DNA of 33,967 nt, from positions 1 to 33,967 of the IMG/VR virus record IMGVR_UViG_3300047276_000389, one strand, 5' to 3'. The notes beneath the pieces were generated by a model, which saw nothing but the letters and a program-made list of their open reading frames with translations, was not told the origin of the DNA and made no database searches. The DNA comes from a virus. Shown here piece after piece: positions 1-8,586 of this stretch. Numbering within the stretch: position 1 is the stretch's first letter; each line of letters begins with the position of its first letter. The position numbers and the translations under genes were made by a program.

Positions 1-301
1 TCCATGAGGGGCGGCTGTACTTCGGCGGCTCCAAGTCCCGGCCCTCGACCATCTGGGGCAGCAAGATCGGCCTGTTCTTCGACTTCGTGCCCAGCGAGTC
101 CCTGGATGACGATGCGGTCGAGGCGACCCTGGACACCAACGAGCTGAACGTCATCACCGACATCATCAGCTCGAGGGACTTCCAGGTCTTCACCACCGGC
201 GGCGAGTTCTTCGTGCCGCAGCGCGACAGCGACCCGATCACGCCGCTGACCTTCACCTTCAAGCAGGTCAGCCGCAACGGCATCAAGCCTGGCACCCGCG
301 T
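1..301. repeat. Left copy of terminal overlap (circular genome end)
   Basis: Bases 1-301 match 33667-33967 over their whole length with five substitutions, at positions 98, 101, 116, 125 and 174 of this copy. All five are silent in the tail-nozzle reading frame: four are third-position changes and one is AGG/CGG for Arg. The overlap shows that the molecule closes into a circle of about 33,666 bp. It is an assembly or permutation overlap between strain variants and not an exact direct terminal repeat. Confidence 0.9.
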
Positions 302-1187
302 GCAATCGGTGGAGTCCGGCTCGGTCTACATCCAGCGCCAGGGCAAGAGCCTCAACGAGTTCGTGTTCACGGACACGCAGGCGACCTACGTCACGCAGCG
401 GATCTCGCTGCTGTCTGGCCACCTGCTCAAGACCCCGCAGCGCATCGCCATGCGGCGGGCCGCCAGCACGGATGAGTCCGATCTGCTGATGATGACCAAC
501 GAGGCCGACGGCAGCATGGCCGTCTTCTCGCTGATGCGATCGCAGCAGATCACCAGCCCGTCGGAGTTCATCACCGATGGCCGCTTCATTGATGTCGGCG
601 TGGATGTGAACACCATCTACTGCGTCACCAAGCGAACCTTCAACAGCGTGGATCGCTACTTCGTGGAGCAGTTCAGCGACAGCCTGTACACGGACTGCGC
701 CTTCACGGGCGGTTCCGCGGGCGGCGTGGGTTCCGGCCTGCCGCACATCGGCAAGAGCCTGAACGTGATCTGCGACGGCGTGCCGCAGGACAACGAGACG
801 GTGAGCGCCGGCGGTGCTGTGACCTTCGACCGCGAGAGCGTGACCAGCTACGAGGTGGGCCTGCCCATCACGGTATACGTCAAGACCATGCCGGTGGACA
901 TTCGCCTGCAGACCGGCAACCGCGTGGGCTTCAAGAAGCGGATCGTGGAGATCAATGCTGTGGTGAAAGACACCCAGCACATGACCATCAACAACCAGCC
1001 GGTGGCCTTCCGCTTGTTCGATAACCCGCTGCTGGATCTGCCCGAGCCGACATTCACCGGCATCAAGCGGGTCAACGGCGTGCTGGGTTACAGCCGCGAG
1101 CAGTCCATCGAAGTGGCGCAGACACTACCTCTGAAGATGACCCTGCTGGGCCTTGATTACCGCGTGGCGGTTCATTCTGGGACTTGA
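1..1187 (+). CDS. Tail nozzle/tubular protein, C-terminal part (gene continues from right edge)
   Basis: This is the 3' part of the gene that begins at 32853. The frame is open from base 3 (HEGRLYFGGSKS...) and the same peptide is encoded near the right edge, so the apparent GTG at 87 is internal and not a start. Joining the two ends gives about 666 residues. The protein follows the tail adaptor gene and precedes the internal virion proteins, the position of T7 gp12, which forms the tubular nozzle of short-tailed phages. This part is rich in beta-strand-like sequence and has no membrane segment. The assignment rests on gene order and on the N-terminal half; I see no catalytic motif. Confidence 0.75.
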   Translation, partial: HEGRLYFGGSKSRPSTIWGSKIGLFFDFVPSESLDDDAVEATLDTNELNVITDIISSRDFQVFTTGGEFFVPQRDSDPITPLTFTFKQVSRNGIKPGTRVQSVESGSVYIQRQGKSLNEFVFTDTQATYVTQRISLLSGHLLKTPQRIAMRRAASTDESDLLMMTNEADGSMAVFSLMRSQQITSPSEFITDGRFIDVGVDVNTIYCVTKRTFNSVDRYFVEQFSDSLYTDCAFTGGSAGGVGSGLPHIGKSLNVICDGVPQDNETVSAGGAVTFDRESVTSYEVGLPITVYVKTMPVDIRLQTGNRVGFKKRIVEINAVVKDTQHMTINNQPVAFRLFDNPLLDLPEPTFTGIKRVNGVLGYSREQSIEVAQTLPLKMTLLGLDYRVAVHSGT

Positions 1188-1189
1188 CC

Positions 1190-1909
1190 ATGGCAACGAC
1201 CACACCCCCTTTTCTCGGATCTGCACAGGCAATTGGCGGGATGCTGGACGCCTACGCGGCGTCCGAGATGCAGCGCACCCAGGCGATCCAGCAGCAGACC
1301 GCCTACCTGTTGCAGGCACGCGACACCCTGGCGGTGGCCGAGGTGCGTGCCGACCTGGATGGCCAGTACGCAGCTGTGCAGTCTGGCCGGATGCTGCAGA
1401 AGGCCGAAACCGAGGCCCGCAACTGGCAGATCGCCGGCAACACCCTGCTGCGGAACATGAGGCAGACCAACGCCGCCATCCGCGCTCGAGCAGCTGCAAG
1501 TGGTGTGGCACTGGGCAGCGGTTCCATCGAGGATGTCCAGCTGGAGAACGTGGCCGCGACCATGCGCGATGTGGACATTGCTGACCTGAACGCCCTCACC
1601 GCCCGCGTGCTTGGCTTTGAGGATGTCACTGCCCTGCTGCAGTCCACGGACATCCAGAACACGATCAACCTGTTCCAGGCCGAGCGTCAATCCGGCCAGT
1701 ACAACCAGGCCGCAGCTGCAGCCCGGCAGACGGGCGGGATGCTGGCCAACTTCACGCTGGCGCGTGGCGTGTACAACCTGGCTAAAGCAGACCCGTTCGC
1801 AGAGGTCGGCATGACACAGCGGGCCAAGGATCGTGAGTTCAGGGCGGCCTACTACGGGCCGCAGGATCCGCTCGCCGGATGGCGTATGTACGGTCGCGGA
1901 GGGGATTAA
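1190..1909 (+). CDS. Small internal virion protein (gp14-position)
   Basis: A 239-residue protein, very rich in Ala, Gln and Arg, with long predicted helices (AASEMQRTQAIQQQTAYLLQ and following). It has a hydrophobic Gly/Ala stretch near residue 90-110. I chose ATG 1190 over the TTG at 1184, which overlaps the upstream stop codon; no strong ribosome site decides between them. Directly downstream of the nozzle and first of four genes leading to the tail fibre, it occupies the slot of T7 gp14, the smallest ejected internal protein that forms a channel in the outer membrane. Function is inferred from position and helical composition; sequence similarity to gp14 is not visible by eye. Confidence 0.6.
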   Translation: MATTTPPFLGSAQAIGGMLDAYAASEMQRTQAIQQQTAYLLQARDTLAVAEVRADLDGQYAAVQSGRMLQKAETEARNWQIAGNTLLRNMRQTNAAIRARAAASGVALGSGSIEDVQLENVAATMRDVDIADLNALTARVLGFEDVTALLQSTDIQNTINLFQAERQSGQYNQAAAAARQTGGMLANFTLARGVYNLAKADPFAEVGMTQRAKDREFRAAYYGPQDPLAGWRMYGRGGD

Positions 1910-1912
1910 ACA

Positions 1913-3676
1913 ATGGCAACTGGACGCATCGAATCTGGCCGGGTTCAACTGACCGGCGGCGGCTCCGTGCCGATGCAGCGGGTCGGCGTGCCCGAGGTCA
2001 ACTTTGTCGGCCCGCGGGTTGAGTCCCAGGGTTCAGGCAGCATCGCCGAGGCGCTTGATCGGATGAGCCAGCAGCTCTTCCAGGAGTCCTTCGTGCAGCG
2101 GCAGAAGGAAGGCCTGCAGTTCGCTGCAGAGAACCCGCCAACGCCGGAGCAGATCGAGGCCGCAAAGAACGGCAGGCTGGAGGATCTGGATCTTGGCGGC
2201 AACCCGGTAAGCGTGTTCCAGCAAGCTGTCCGCAAGTCCCGCGCCCTGCAGCTGTCTCAACAATTTGAGATGGAGGGCAGCCAGGAGATGGTGCGGATGC
2301 TGGAGCTGGTCAAGCTGGGCCAGGCCGACTCCGAGCAGATCCTGACCAAGATCAACACCATGACCGAGGGGCTGGGCAGAACCCTGGCCAAGATCGACCC
2401 TGACGCCGCCTACAAGTTCCGCGCCTCGATGGCTACCAGCGGCAATGCGGTCTACCGCGAGGCCGTCCAGGCGCAGATCAAGCGGGCGCAGGAGCAGGCG
2501 CTCATCAAAGTGGACGAGAACTTCCGCAACCGCAGAGACATCCTGCAGGCTGCGGCCAATGCTGACCCGGCAAACTTTGACCTGATTCACGCGCCCACTT
2601 TCCTGGCCGACATCACCCGCTCGGCACAGGCACTGAGCAGCCCTGCCCTGCAGTCGCAATACAGCCAGCAGGCACGCGAGGCAATCAAGAACGCAAAGAT
2701 CGGCGTGATCGTCAGCAAGCTCAACACGCCGGAGAACGCCAGCACCAACCCGCTGGCGGTGCGTGACCGCATTCGCAAGGGTGAGCTGGGCACGCACTCG
2801 CCTCTGCTCAAGTCTTTCCTGGAAGGCCCAGGCAAGGACGATGCCGCGATCCAGCAGATCGAGAAGCAGTTCATGGAATACGTCGGTGACTACATCCGGC
2901 TGCGCGACGACGCTGCAAAGCTGGACAAGACCAACCGCGAGAACAAGGGCAACGACCTGCTGATTGAGTACTACAAGCCCAATACGACGACCAGGCGCAA
3001 GACCGAGATCGCTGGCGAGCTGGCCAACCTTCGCATCCTGTCTATCGAGCAGCTGGAGAAGTTCCTCGACCCTAAGGCCAAGGCTGCGGACGGCTATGTG
3101 GTCGGTGCGCTTGAGAACAAGATCATGCTTGGCGAAATCACAGAGCCGGAGGAGCTGAAGCGCCTGGCTGCCCGTGCCGGCCTCAGCGGAGAGCAGTACC
3201 TCCGTTTGAATGGCCAGCTGCGCCAGGGCTTTGACAGGGATCAGGCCGAGGCCCGCAAGTTCCTGAACCGCGTGGCCGGCGTGCCGGATGTGCAGAGCGT
3301 GTTCGCCAGCAAGGATGACGAACACAAGATCGCCAAGGGCGAAAAGCTGGTTGGCATCTGGAGGGACAAGATCGAAACCTTCCGCAAGTCCAACCCAGGC
3401 GTGGCGATTCCTTATGGGCTGCTCGCACGCGAAGCGGCGCAGAACTACAACGACACCGACCGTGCTGACGCCACCAAGTCACGGGCGCGTACCGAGCTGC
3501 AAAACTTCGTGACTGAGCTTGTCTCCAAGAAGCGCGTGCAGCAGGGCTTTGTGATTGACGAGAACACCGATGTGGATGCGCTGGTTCGGCAGGGCATCTT
3601 GAAGAACACCGCCAGGGATGACCAAGCGGACTACGTCCGCAGGCGCATTCAGATCCTGCGTGAAGTGGCGAGGTAA
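1913..3676 (+). CDS. Internal virion/ejection protein (gp15-position)
   Basis: A 587-residue, mostly helical protein with charged, Gln-rich stretches and no membrane segment or signal peptide. A strong ribosome site (GGAGGGG, 1898-1904) lies nine bases before ATG 1913. The gene lies three bases after its upstream neighbour and two bases before the downstream one, so it is clearly co-translated with the other ejection proteins. In T7-like virions the corresponding gene encodes gp15, which assembles in the capsid core and is ejected into the periplasm to build the DNA conduit. I infer this role from order, size and composition. No enzymatic motif was seen. Confidence 0.6.
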   Translation: MATGRIESGRVQLTGGGSVPMQRVGVPEVNFVGPRVESQGSGSIAEALDRMSQQLFQESFVQRQKEGLQFAAENPPTPEQIEAAKNGRLEDLDLGGNPVSVFQQAVRKSRALQLSQQFEMEGSQEMVRMLELVKLGQADSEQILTKINTMTEGLGRTLAKIDPDAAYKFRASMATSGNAVYREAVQAQIKRAQEQALIKVDENFRNRRDILQAAANADPANFDLIHAPTFLADITRSAQALSSPALQSQYSQQAREAIKNAKIGVIVSKLNTPENASTNPLAVRDRIRKGELGTHSPLLKSFLEGPGKDDAAIQQIEKQFMEYVGDYIRLRDDAAKLDKTNRENKGNDLLIEYYKPNTTTRRKTEIAGELANLRILSIEQLEKFLDPKAKAADGYVVGALENKIMLGEITEPEELKRLAARAGLSGEQYLRLNGQLRQGFDRDQAEARKFLNRVAGVPDVQSVFASKDDEHKIAKGEKLVGIWRDKIETFRKSNPGVAIPYGLLAREAAQNYNDTDRADATKSRARTELQNFVTELVSKKRVQQGFVIDENTDVDALVRQGILKNTARDDQADYVRRRIQILREVAR

Positions 3677-3678
3677 AC

Positions 3679-5535
3679 ATGGCCCTGAACAGACTAGAGC
3701 AGATGCTGGTTGACCAGTACACCAACATCAACTACCCCCGAATGGAGCCGGAGCCAGAGCCGCTGGCAGAAGGCGAGATGCCATTCGAGCCTTACCAGGT
3801 GGCGCAGGCCGGCCCTGGCGTGACCGGGCCAGGTGGAGCTGCTTTTGGCGTGTTCCCTGGAGCAGGCCGGCGCAAGCCTGAGAACAACAGCGACATCGGC
3901 CAACGCATGATTACTGGCGCACCCGACTTCGCTGCAGGTGCTGCGCGAGGATTTACCGGGGCGGCGGTTGGTCTTCCTGGTGACGTTGAGAAGCTGGGCC
4001 GGTTCATCTACCGGCTGGCCACCGACAACCAGGGCGGCGGCGTGCTGGACAAGTTTGGTCGGGCGGCGCAGTCGCTGGAGGAGTCTTCGGTGCTGCCGTC
4101 GAGCGAGGATCTGCTCAAGAACGGCTACACGATCCCTGGCACCCAGATCACCCTGCCGCCACTGCCGGCTGCTGTGCCTCCTGGCACCCCGGGCATGGGC
4201 ATGACGCCAGACCAACGCGAGGCTGCAGCTGGCGCTGGCCAGTTCGTGGGCGAGCTGGTGGGCGACCCGGTGGCGCTGGCTAAGGGTGGCAAGCTCGCTG
4301 TGCAAGGCGGCAAGGCCTTGTTGAAGGCGACGGAGAATGTGCCGGTCGGCCTGAGCATCAAGCCGGTGGGCAACCCGGAAGACGCCCTGCTGATGCCGGT
4401 CAAGGTCGCTGGCCGCGAGATCAAGATCCCGGCTGACCAGGCAGCGGTGCTGCAAAAGGCGATCAAGAACCTCACGCCCGAGGAGCAGGCAAAGTTCCGC
4501 TCGGACACGGCGCAGAAGTTCGTGACCATTTTGTCCGAGCTGCCAAGTACCAAAGAATTCGCCGCAGCGGCCATCGGCGGCAAGGCCAAGAAGGGCTGGT
4601 ACGAGGGAAGCGCCCAGGCCATCCTGCAGGTGTTCGGCCCCGATGCGCCCCGCTTTGCCGCGCTGCTGTCGGCCACCAGCCCGCAGACCAGCGTCGAGTC
4701 CAACCTGTTCAATGCGCTGCAGGTCTGGAAGAACTGGACGGCGGCTGGCCGACCGACCGACCGCGATGCCATCGTCAAGGTCATGGGCCAGAGTGTCCAG
4801 GGCAGCAAGGGCGAGGAGTCGGTGCTGGACGCCTGGATCAACAACAGCGTCCGGGCTTTGTCTTCGGAAGATCCCAGCAAGGTTGTACTGTCTGGGCCTA
4901 AGGTAAACAGTTTCATGCTGAACCTGCAGGGCAACGTGGACGAAGTTACCAACGATGCCTGGATGGCGGCCTTCTCCCTGGTCGATCAGAAGATCTTCGG
5001 CGGCAGCCTGACCAAGGGCGGCGACCCAGGCAAAGGGCCGGGCTACCTGGCGATGAATGCCAGGGTGCGGGAAACTGCCTCCTACCTGACAAAGGTGACC
5101 GGCGAGACATGGACGCCCGCCGAGGTTCAGGAGACAATCTGGTCTTGGGCGAAGACGCTGTACGAGACTGCCGGTAGTGCTGGAGAAAACCGCAGCGCGG
5201 TGCAGCTGATCCGCGACAATGCAATCACCGACCAGCTGATTGCATCCACCCCTGACTTCAGGACTCTGTTCTATGACGCAAGATTCCAACCAATCCTTGA
5301 GCAAGCCGGATATGCAGACCAGCTCACCCGACTCCGCGAAGCTACTGGAGCAGCTGATGGTGCAGCAGGAGGCAAAAAACCCCGAGCTGGCGGCCAAGCA
5401 GGCGCGCTTGATCCAGGCGCTACGCAACGTCTCAACGAACGAAACGCCAAGCGCCTAGACGCCCTGCGAAAGCAGAGGGAGCAAGCCTCAGCGGAGAAAG
5501 CACAAGTACAAAACCCATCAGGAGGGGTTGAATAA
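3679..5535 (+). CDS. Internal virion protein with a conserved enzyme-like domain
   Basis: A 618-residue protein. Residues 1-60 are acidic and Pro/Glu-rich; about 60-230 are Gly/Ala/Pro-rich with hydrophobic patches. Residues about 305-500 form a compact domain with ordered motifs: GWYEGSAQAI, LLSATSPQTSVESNL, LSGPKVNSFMLNLQG, VTNDAWMA and VQETIWSWAKTLYE. I recognise this motif series from phage proteins of unknown function; its helical layout reminds me of helix-hairpin-helix base-excision enzymes, which is only a suggestion. The last 80 codons have unusually low G+C at third positions because another frame appears to be coding there (5273-5458). The stop overlaps the next ATG by one base, and the final NPSGG codons contain the next gene's ribosome site. 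Confidence 0.6.
   Translation: MALNRLEQMLVDQYTNINYPRMEPEPEPLAEGEMPFEPYQVAQAGPGVTGPGGAAFGVFPGAGRRKPENNSDIGQRMITGAPDFAAGAARGFTGAAVGLPGDVEKLGRFIYRLATDNQGGGVLDKFGRAAQSLEESSVLPSSEDLLKNGYTIPGTQITLPPLPAAVPPGTPGMGMTPDQREAAAGAGQFVGELVGDPVALAKGGKLAVQGGKALLKATENVPVGLSIKPVGNPEDALLMPVKVAGREIKIPADQAAVLQKAIKNLTPEEQAKFRSDTAQKFVTILSELPSTKEFAAAAIGGKAKKGWYEGSAQAILQVFGPDAPRFAALLSATSPQTSVESNLFNALQVWKNWTAAGRPTDRDAIVKVMGQSVQGSKGEESVLDAWINNSVRALSSEDPSKVVLSGPKVNSFMLNLQGNVDEVTNDAWMAAFSLVDQKIFGGSLTKGGDPGKGPGYLAMNARVRETASYLTKVTGETWTPAEVQETIWSWAKTLYETAGSAGENRSAVQLIRDNAITDQLIASTPDFRTLFYDARFQPILEQAGYADQLTRLREATGAADGAAGGKKPRAGGQAGALDPGATQRLNERNAKRLDALRKQREQASAEKAQVQNPSGGVE
5273..5458 (+). CDS. Small out-of-frame gene overlapping the end of the 3679 gene
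   Basis: An open frame of 61 codons, +1 relative to the host gene, starting MTQDSNQSLSKPDMQTSS and containing an amphipathic Gln/Glu/Leu helix (LLEQLMVQQEAKNPELAAKQ). An AGGA at 5260-5263 lies nine bases before ATG 5273. By hand count, 49 of 61 third positions are G or C in this frame (about 80%, typical of this genome). In the overlapping long frame only 25 of 61 are (about 41%). That reversal is what a real overlapping gene would produce. I do not recognise a family. If real, it is a small soluble, possibly virion-associated protein. Confidence 0.55.
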   Translation: MTQDSNQSLSKPDMQTSSPDSAKLLEQLMVQQEAKNPELAAKQARLIQALRNVSTNETPSA

Positions 5536-8500
5536 TGTCCGTCCCCAATCAACCCCTCGATCAGCGTCTGTCTCAGATTCTGCCCTCGGATGCGTCCCCG
5601 CCGGCCAACACGGACATGGCCGATGTGGGTGACAGCCAGACGGTGACCACCGCAGATGACGGCGTGCAGGTCGCCCAGCTCGGGCCGATCATTGACCTGC
5701 TTAAGTCCGGCGGCAAAATGGTGCGTGAGGGCCAGGCCGCAAAGAAGGCCAGGGAAGCCGTGCAGGAGGCCGCAGGCGCGATTCCTACGGCCAAGCCACC
5801 CGCAGGTGCCGCCCAAGTTACGCCGCCTGCTGCGGCCCCTTTAGCGCCTCCTACGGCCACCCCGCGGGCCGACGCAGTCACCGGGCGGGTCGAGAAGCTG
5901 CAGGGCCAGCTGACCCAGGTCGAACAGACCATCGACAACGCAGCGACGGCTGGCACCCCGCCGACCACGCTGATGAACCTCAACCGCATCGACGGCCCGG
6001 TTGACTTCAGGCAGACGGTAGACGCCCTGGTCAACTCCACCGGGGTGACCACCCAGCGCATGACCTGGGAATCGCTGCTGGCCGATGTCAAGAAGAAGGG
6101 GCTTGGCACCGAGGTGCTTGGCGATCTGGAGGCGATCCGAGCCAGGTATGGCGAGCTGCCCCAGGATCTGGTGCGCTTGCGCCTGGCCACCTATGCCAAC
6201 TCCAAGGAGTTCTTCGATGTTGCCCGGCAGGCATACGTTAAGCCGGACGATGCCGAGCTGCAGGCCAGGCTGCTGTACCTCCTAAGCCGTCACAACGCCC
6301 TGTTTGAAACCTACAAGCTGGTCAGCACCAGAGGCGCACAATCAACTGCTGCGGGCCGCATGCAGATGACCGAGGGCATGGCAGACCAGGTGCTGTCCCA
6401 GCTGCAGATCAAAGTGCCGGCGGTCAACGATGCCGAGATGAAGGCCATGCTGGCCAACCCCCAGGTGGCCCCCAACCTGAAGGTGCTGGTCGAGAAGTTT
6501 GTGCAGCTCACCGAGGACGGTGCCCGCGAGGGATTGATCAACAAGGTGAGCAAGGTGGGCCTGATCCCCGACCTGTGGGATCGCACCTGGAAGAACGGTC
6601 TGCTATCAGCCACCGGCACGCACATCGTCAACCTGACCAGCAACGCCACCTTCCTGGCCAGCACCGTGGCCACCCGCGCCCTGGCCGGGGCCATCGGCAG
6701 CGGCAAGCGGGCCATGGGCCTGGGCGGCGAGGTTGAGATGGGCGAGGCCGGCGCAATGCTGGCCGGCATGATCAGCTCATTCCGCGAGGGTCTGAGCCTG
6801 GGCTTTACGGCCCTGAAGACCGGCACCACCCGCGAGATGCGCGAGGGTCTGGATCTGATCAGCGATGCAGGCCAGAAGCTGGAGGGCCAGTACCAGATCT
6901 TCGACGCCCGCAACTATGGCATCGAGAACGAGACACTGGTCAAGGGCATCAACGGTTACGCCAACTTCGTGACCCTACTTGGTGGCCGGCCCATCATGGC
7001 CATGGACGAAGTCTTCAAGACCATGGGATTCCGCGCCGAGCTGTACGCCCAGGCCTACAGGGCACAGGCCCAGGCCCGCCGCGCAGCCCTCGAGGCCGGG
7101 AAGTCAGCGGACGAGGCCGAGCTGATCGGTCTGAATCGCATGGCCGAGATCCTGAGCGACCCGCCAGCCAACATCGAGGAGGCCGCGACCGACTTCTCTC
7201 AGATGATCACCTTCAGCCGCAAGCTGACGGGCGCGTCCCGACAGATCCAAGATCTGGCCCAGGACAACCTGGTGGGCCGCATCACCCTGCCCTTCGTGAA
7301 GACGCCGATCTGGGTCACCAGCGAATCCATGCAGCACAGCATAATCGCCCCGCTGTCTGCCCAATGGCGGGCCGACTTCGCTGCCGGCGGTGCCAAGCGC
7401 GAACTCGCCATGGCCAAATGGGGCATGGGTTCCGTGCTGATGTTGAGCGTGGGCAGCTATGTGGCCGATGGCCGGATCACAGGCGGTGGGCCAGGCGACC
7501 AGAACCTGCGGAAGATCTACCTCGACAGCGGCTGGCGGCCTTACTCCTTTGTGTTTACCGACAAGGAGTGGGATGCCGAGTTCGTGGAATATCTCAAGGG
7601 CAAGAACCTCGACCCCAGCGTGGGCAAGGACGGCAAGCTGTATGTGCCCTTCCGCGGCATTGATCCGATTGCCGGGCCTCTGGCCATGATGGCCGACGCG
7701 GTCGAATACGGGCGCTATGAGGACAACGAGGACGCGGTGGGCCAATGGGTGCTGGGCGCGACCTGGGGCTTGTACAACTACGTCGGGCAGCAGCCCTTCC
7801 TGACCTCCATCAGCTCGATTGCCGGAGCCTTTAGTCAATCCATCCCCAACCCCAAGCAGGCCTTCCGCGCCGCCCTGGATCAGCTGGCCTCGACTGCAGT
7901 GCAGTACACCGTGGAGGGTTCGCCTGTCGGCGTGTTCTCCAGCGCCAGGGCCATGATTGAGCGCGGGGTGGACAACACCAAGCGGATGACCTCCGAATCC
8001 CCCGAGCTGCCGACGGTGATTAAGGGTTTCTACGAGGGCTTCAACAAGGTGCTGGCCAAGACCCCGTTCTTGTCCGATAGCCTGCCCAAGCAGTACGACT
8101 ACCTGGGCGAGGAGATGACCGACGTTGACCCGGCCAATCCCTGGCTGGCCAGCACCACCGGCATCCGCTTCAGCTACGCCAAGCAGCGCCCGGCTGACAA
8201 GGTGATGATCACCCTTGGGATGTCCATCAAGAAGCCGGACGCCAACGTCCAAGTGTCCGATGTCAGCGTGAAGCTGGAGCCTGAGGAGTACGCCTGGATG
8301 ATGGAGCGTCTGGGCAAGGTCACGGACGGCGCAGGCCGCACGCTTCCCCAGGCCATCGTGGAGATGGCCAATAGCCCGGCTTTCTTGAGCGTGGACAAGG
8401 CCACCCAGCAGAGCAATATGCGCGAGCTGTACGGCACCTACACCAAGGCCGCGCAAGGCGAGCTGCTCCAGAACAGCCCATTCTCTGGGGCTGTCCAGCG

Positions 8501-8555
8501 GCGTATCGAAATGGCGGCAAACCGGCGTCCCAGAGTGGGCATTTATGACCGCTGA
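5535..8555 (+). CDS. Large internal virion/ejection protein (gp16-position)
   Basis: A 1006-residue protein, the largest in the genome, translated from ATG 5535 behind a strong AGGAGG site. The N-terminal 120 residues are low-complexity (Pro/Ala/Thr). Residues about 180-290 are helical. A hydrophobic Gly/Ala-rich stretch begins near LLSATGTHIVNLTSNATFLASTVATR (about residue 355), and further hydrophobic patches lie near 630 and 760. It occupies the place of T7 gp16, the large ejected core protein that reaches the inner membrane and helps pull DNA in. The lytic transglycosylase motif of T7 gp16 is not visible, so cell-wall opening, if any, must come from elsewhere. Function is inferred from position, size and membrane-prone segments. 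Confidence 0.65.
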   Translation: MSVPNQPLDQRLSQILPSDASPPANTDMADVGDSQTVTTADDGVQVAQLGPIIDLLKSGGKMVREGQAAKKAREAVQEAAGAIPTAKPPAGAAQVTPPAAAPLAPPTATPRADAVTGRVEKLQGQLTQVEQTIDNAATAGTPPTTLMNLNRIDGPVDFRQTVDALVNSTGVTTQRMTWESLLADVKKKGLGTEVLGDLEAIRARYGELPQDLVRLRLATYANSKEFFDVARQAYVKPDDAELQARLLYLLSRHNALFETYKLVSTRGAQSTAAGRMQMTEGMADQVLSQLQIKVPAVNDAEMKAMLANPQVAPNLKVLVEKFVQLTEDGAREGLINKVSKVGLIPDLWDRTWKNGLLSATGTHIVNLTSNATFLASTVATRALAGAIGSGKRAMGLGGEVEMGEAGAMLAGMISSFREGLSLGFTALKTGTTREMREGLDLISDAGQKLEGQYQIFDARNYGIENETLVKGINGYANFVTLLGGRPIMAMDEVFKTMGFRAELYAQAYRAQAQARRAALEAGKSADEAELIGLNRMAEILSDPPANIEEAATDFSQMITFSRKLTGASRQIQDLAQDNLVGRITLPFVKTPIWVTSESMQHSIIAPLSAQWRADFAAGGAKRELAMAKWGMGSVLMLSVGSYVADGRITGGGPGDQNLRKIYLDSGWRPYSFVFTDKEWDAEFVEYLKGKNLDPSVGKDGKLYVPFRGIDPIAGPLAMMADAVEYGRYEDNEDAVGQWVLGATWGLYNYVGQQPFLTSISSIAGAFSQSIPNPKQAFRAALDQLASTAVQYTVEGSPVGVFSSARAMIERGVDNTKRMTSESPELPTVIKGFYEGFNKVLAKTPFLSDSLPKQYDYLGEEMTDVDPANPWLASTTGIRFSYAKQRPADKVMITLGMSIKKPDANVQVSDVSVKLEPEEYAWMMERLGKVTDGAGRTLPQAIVEMANSPAFLSVDKATQQSNMRELYGTYTKAAQGELLQNSPFSGAVQRRIEMAANRRPRVGIYDR

Positions 8556-8564
8556 CCGTACAAT
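8536..8564 (+). promoter_or_regulatory. Possible promoter before the tail fibre gene
   Basis: TGGGCA (8536-8541) and TACAAT (8559-8564) are separated by 17 bases, a sigma70-like arrangement straddling the end of the 5535 gene. The -10 hexamer is the same as that proposed for the capsid promoter. The -35 is weak, so this is tentative. The ribosome site of the fibre gene (AGGAAG) follows. Confidence 0.3.
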
Positions 8565-8586
8565 TTTCAACAGGAAGGATTGAGCC

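Noticed and set aside
3694-5427. Long open frame on the - strand opposite the ejection protein gene
   Set aside because: It is a shadow of a high-G+C gene on the other strand, with repetitive His/Leu/Gln-rich translation and no ribosome site. Similar shadows lie at 7104-8687 and 27939-29645.
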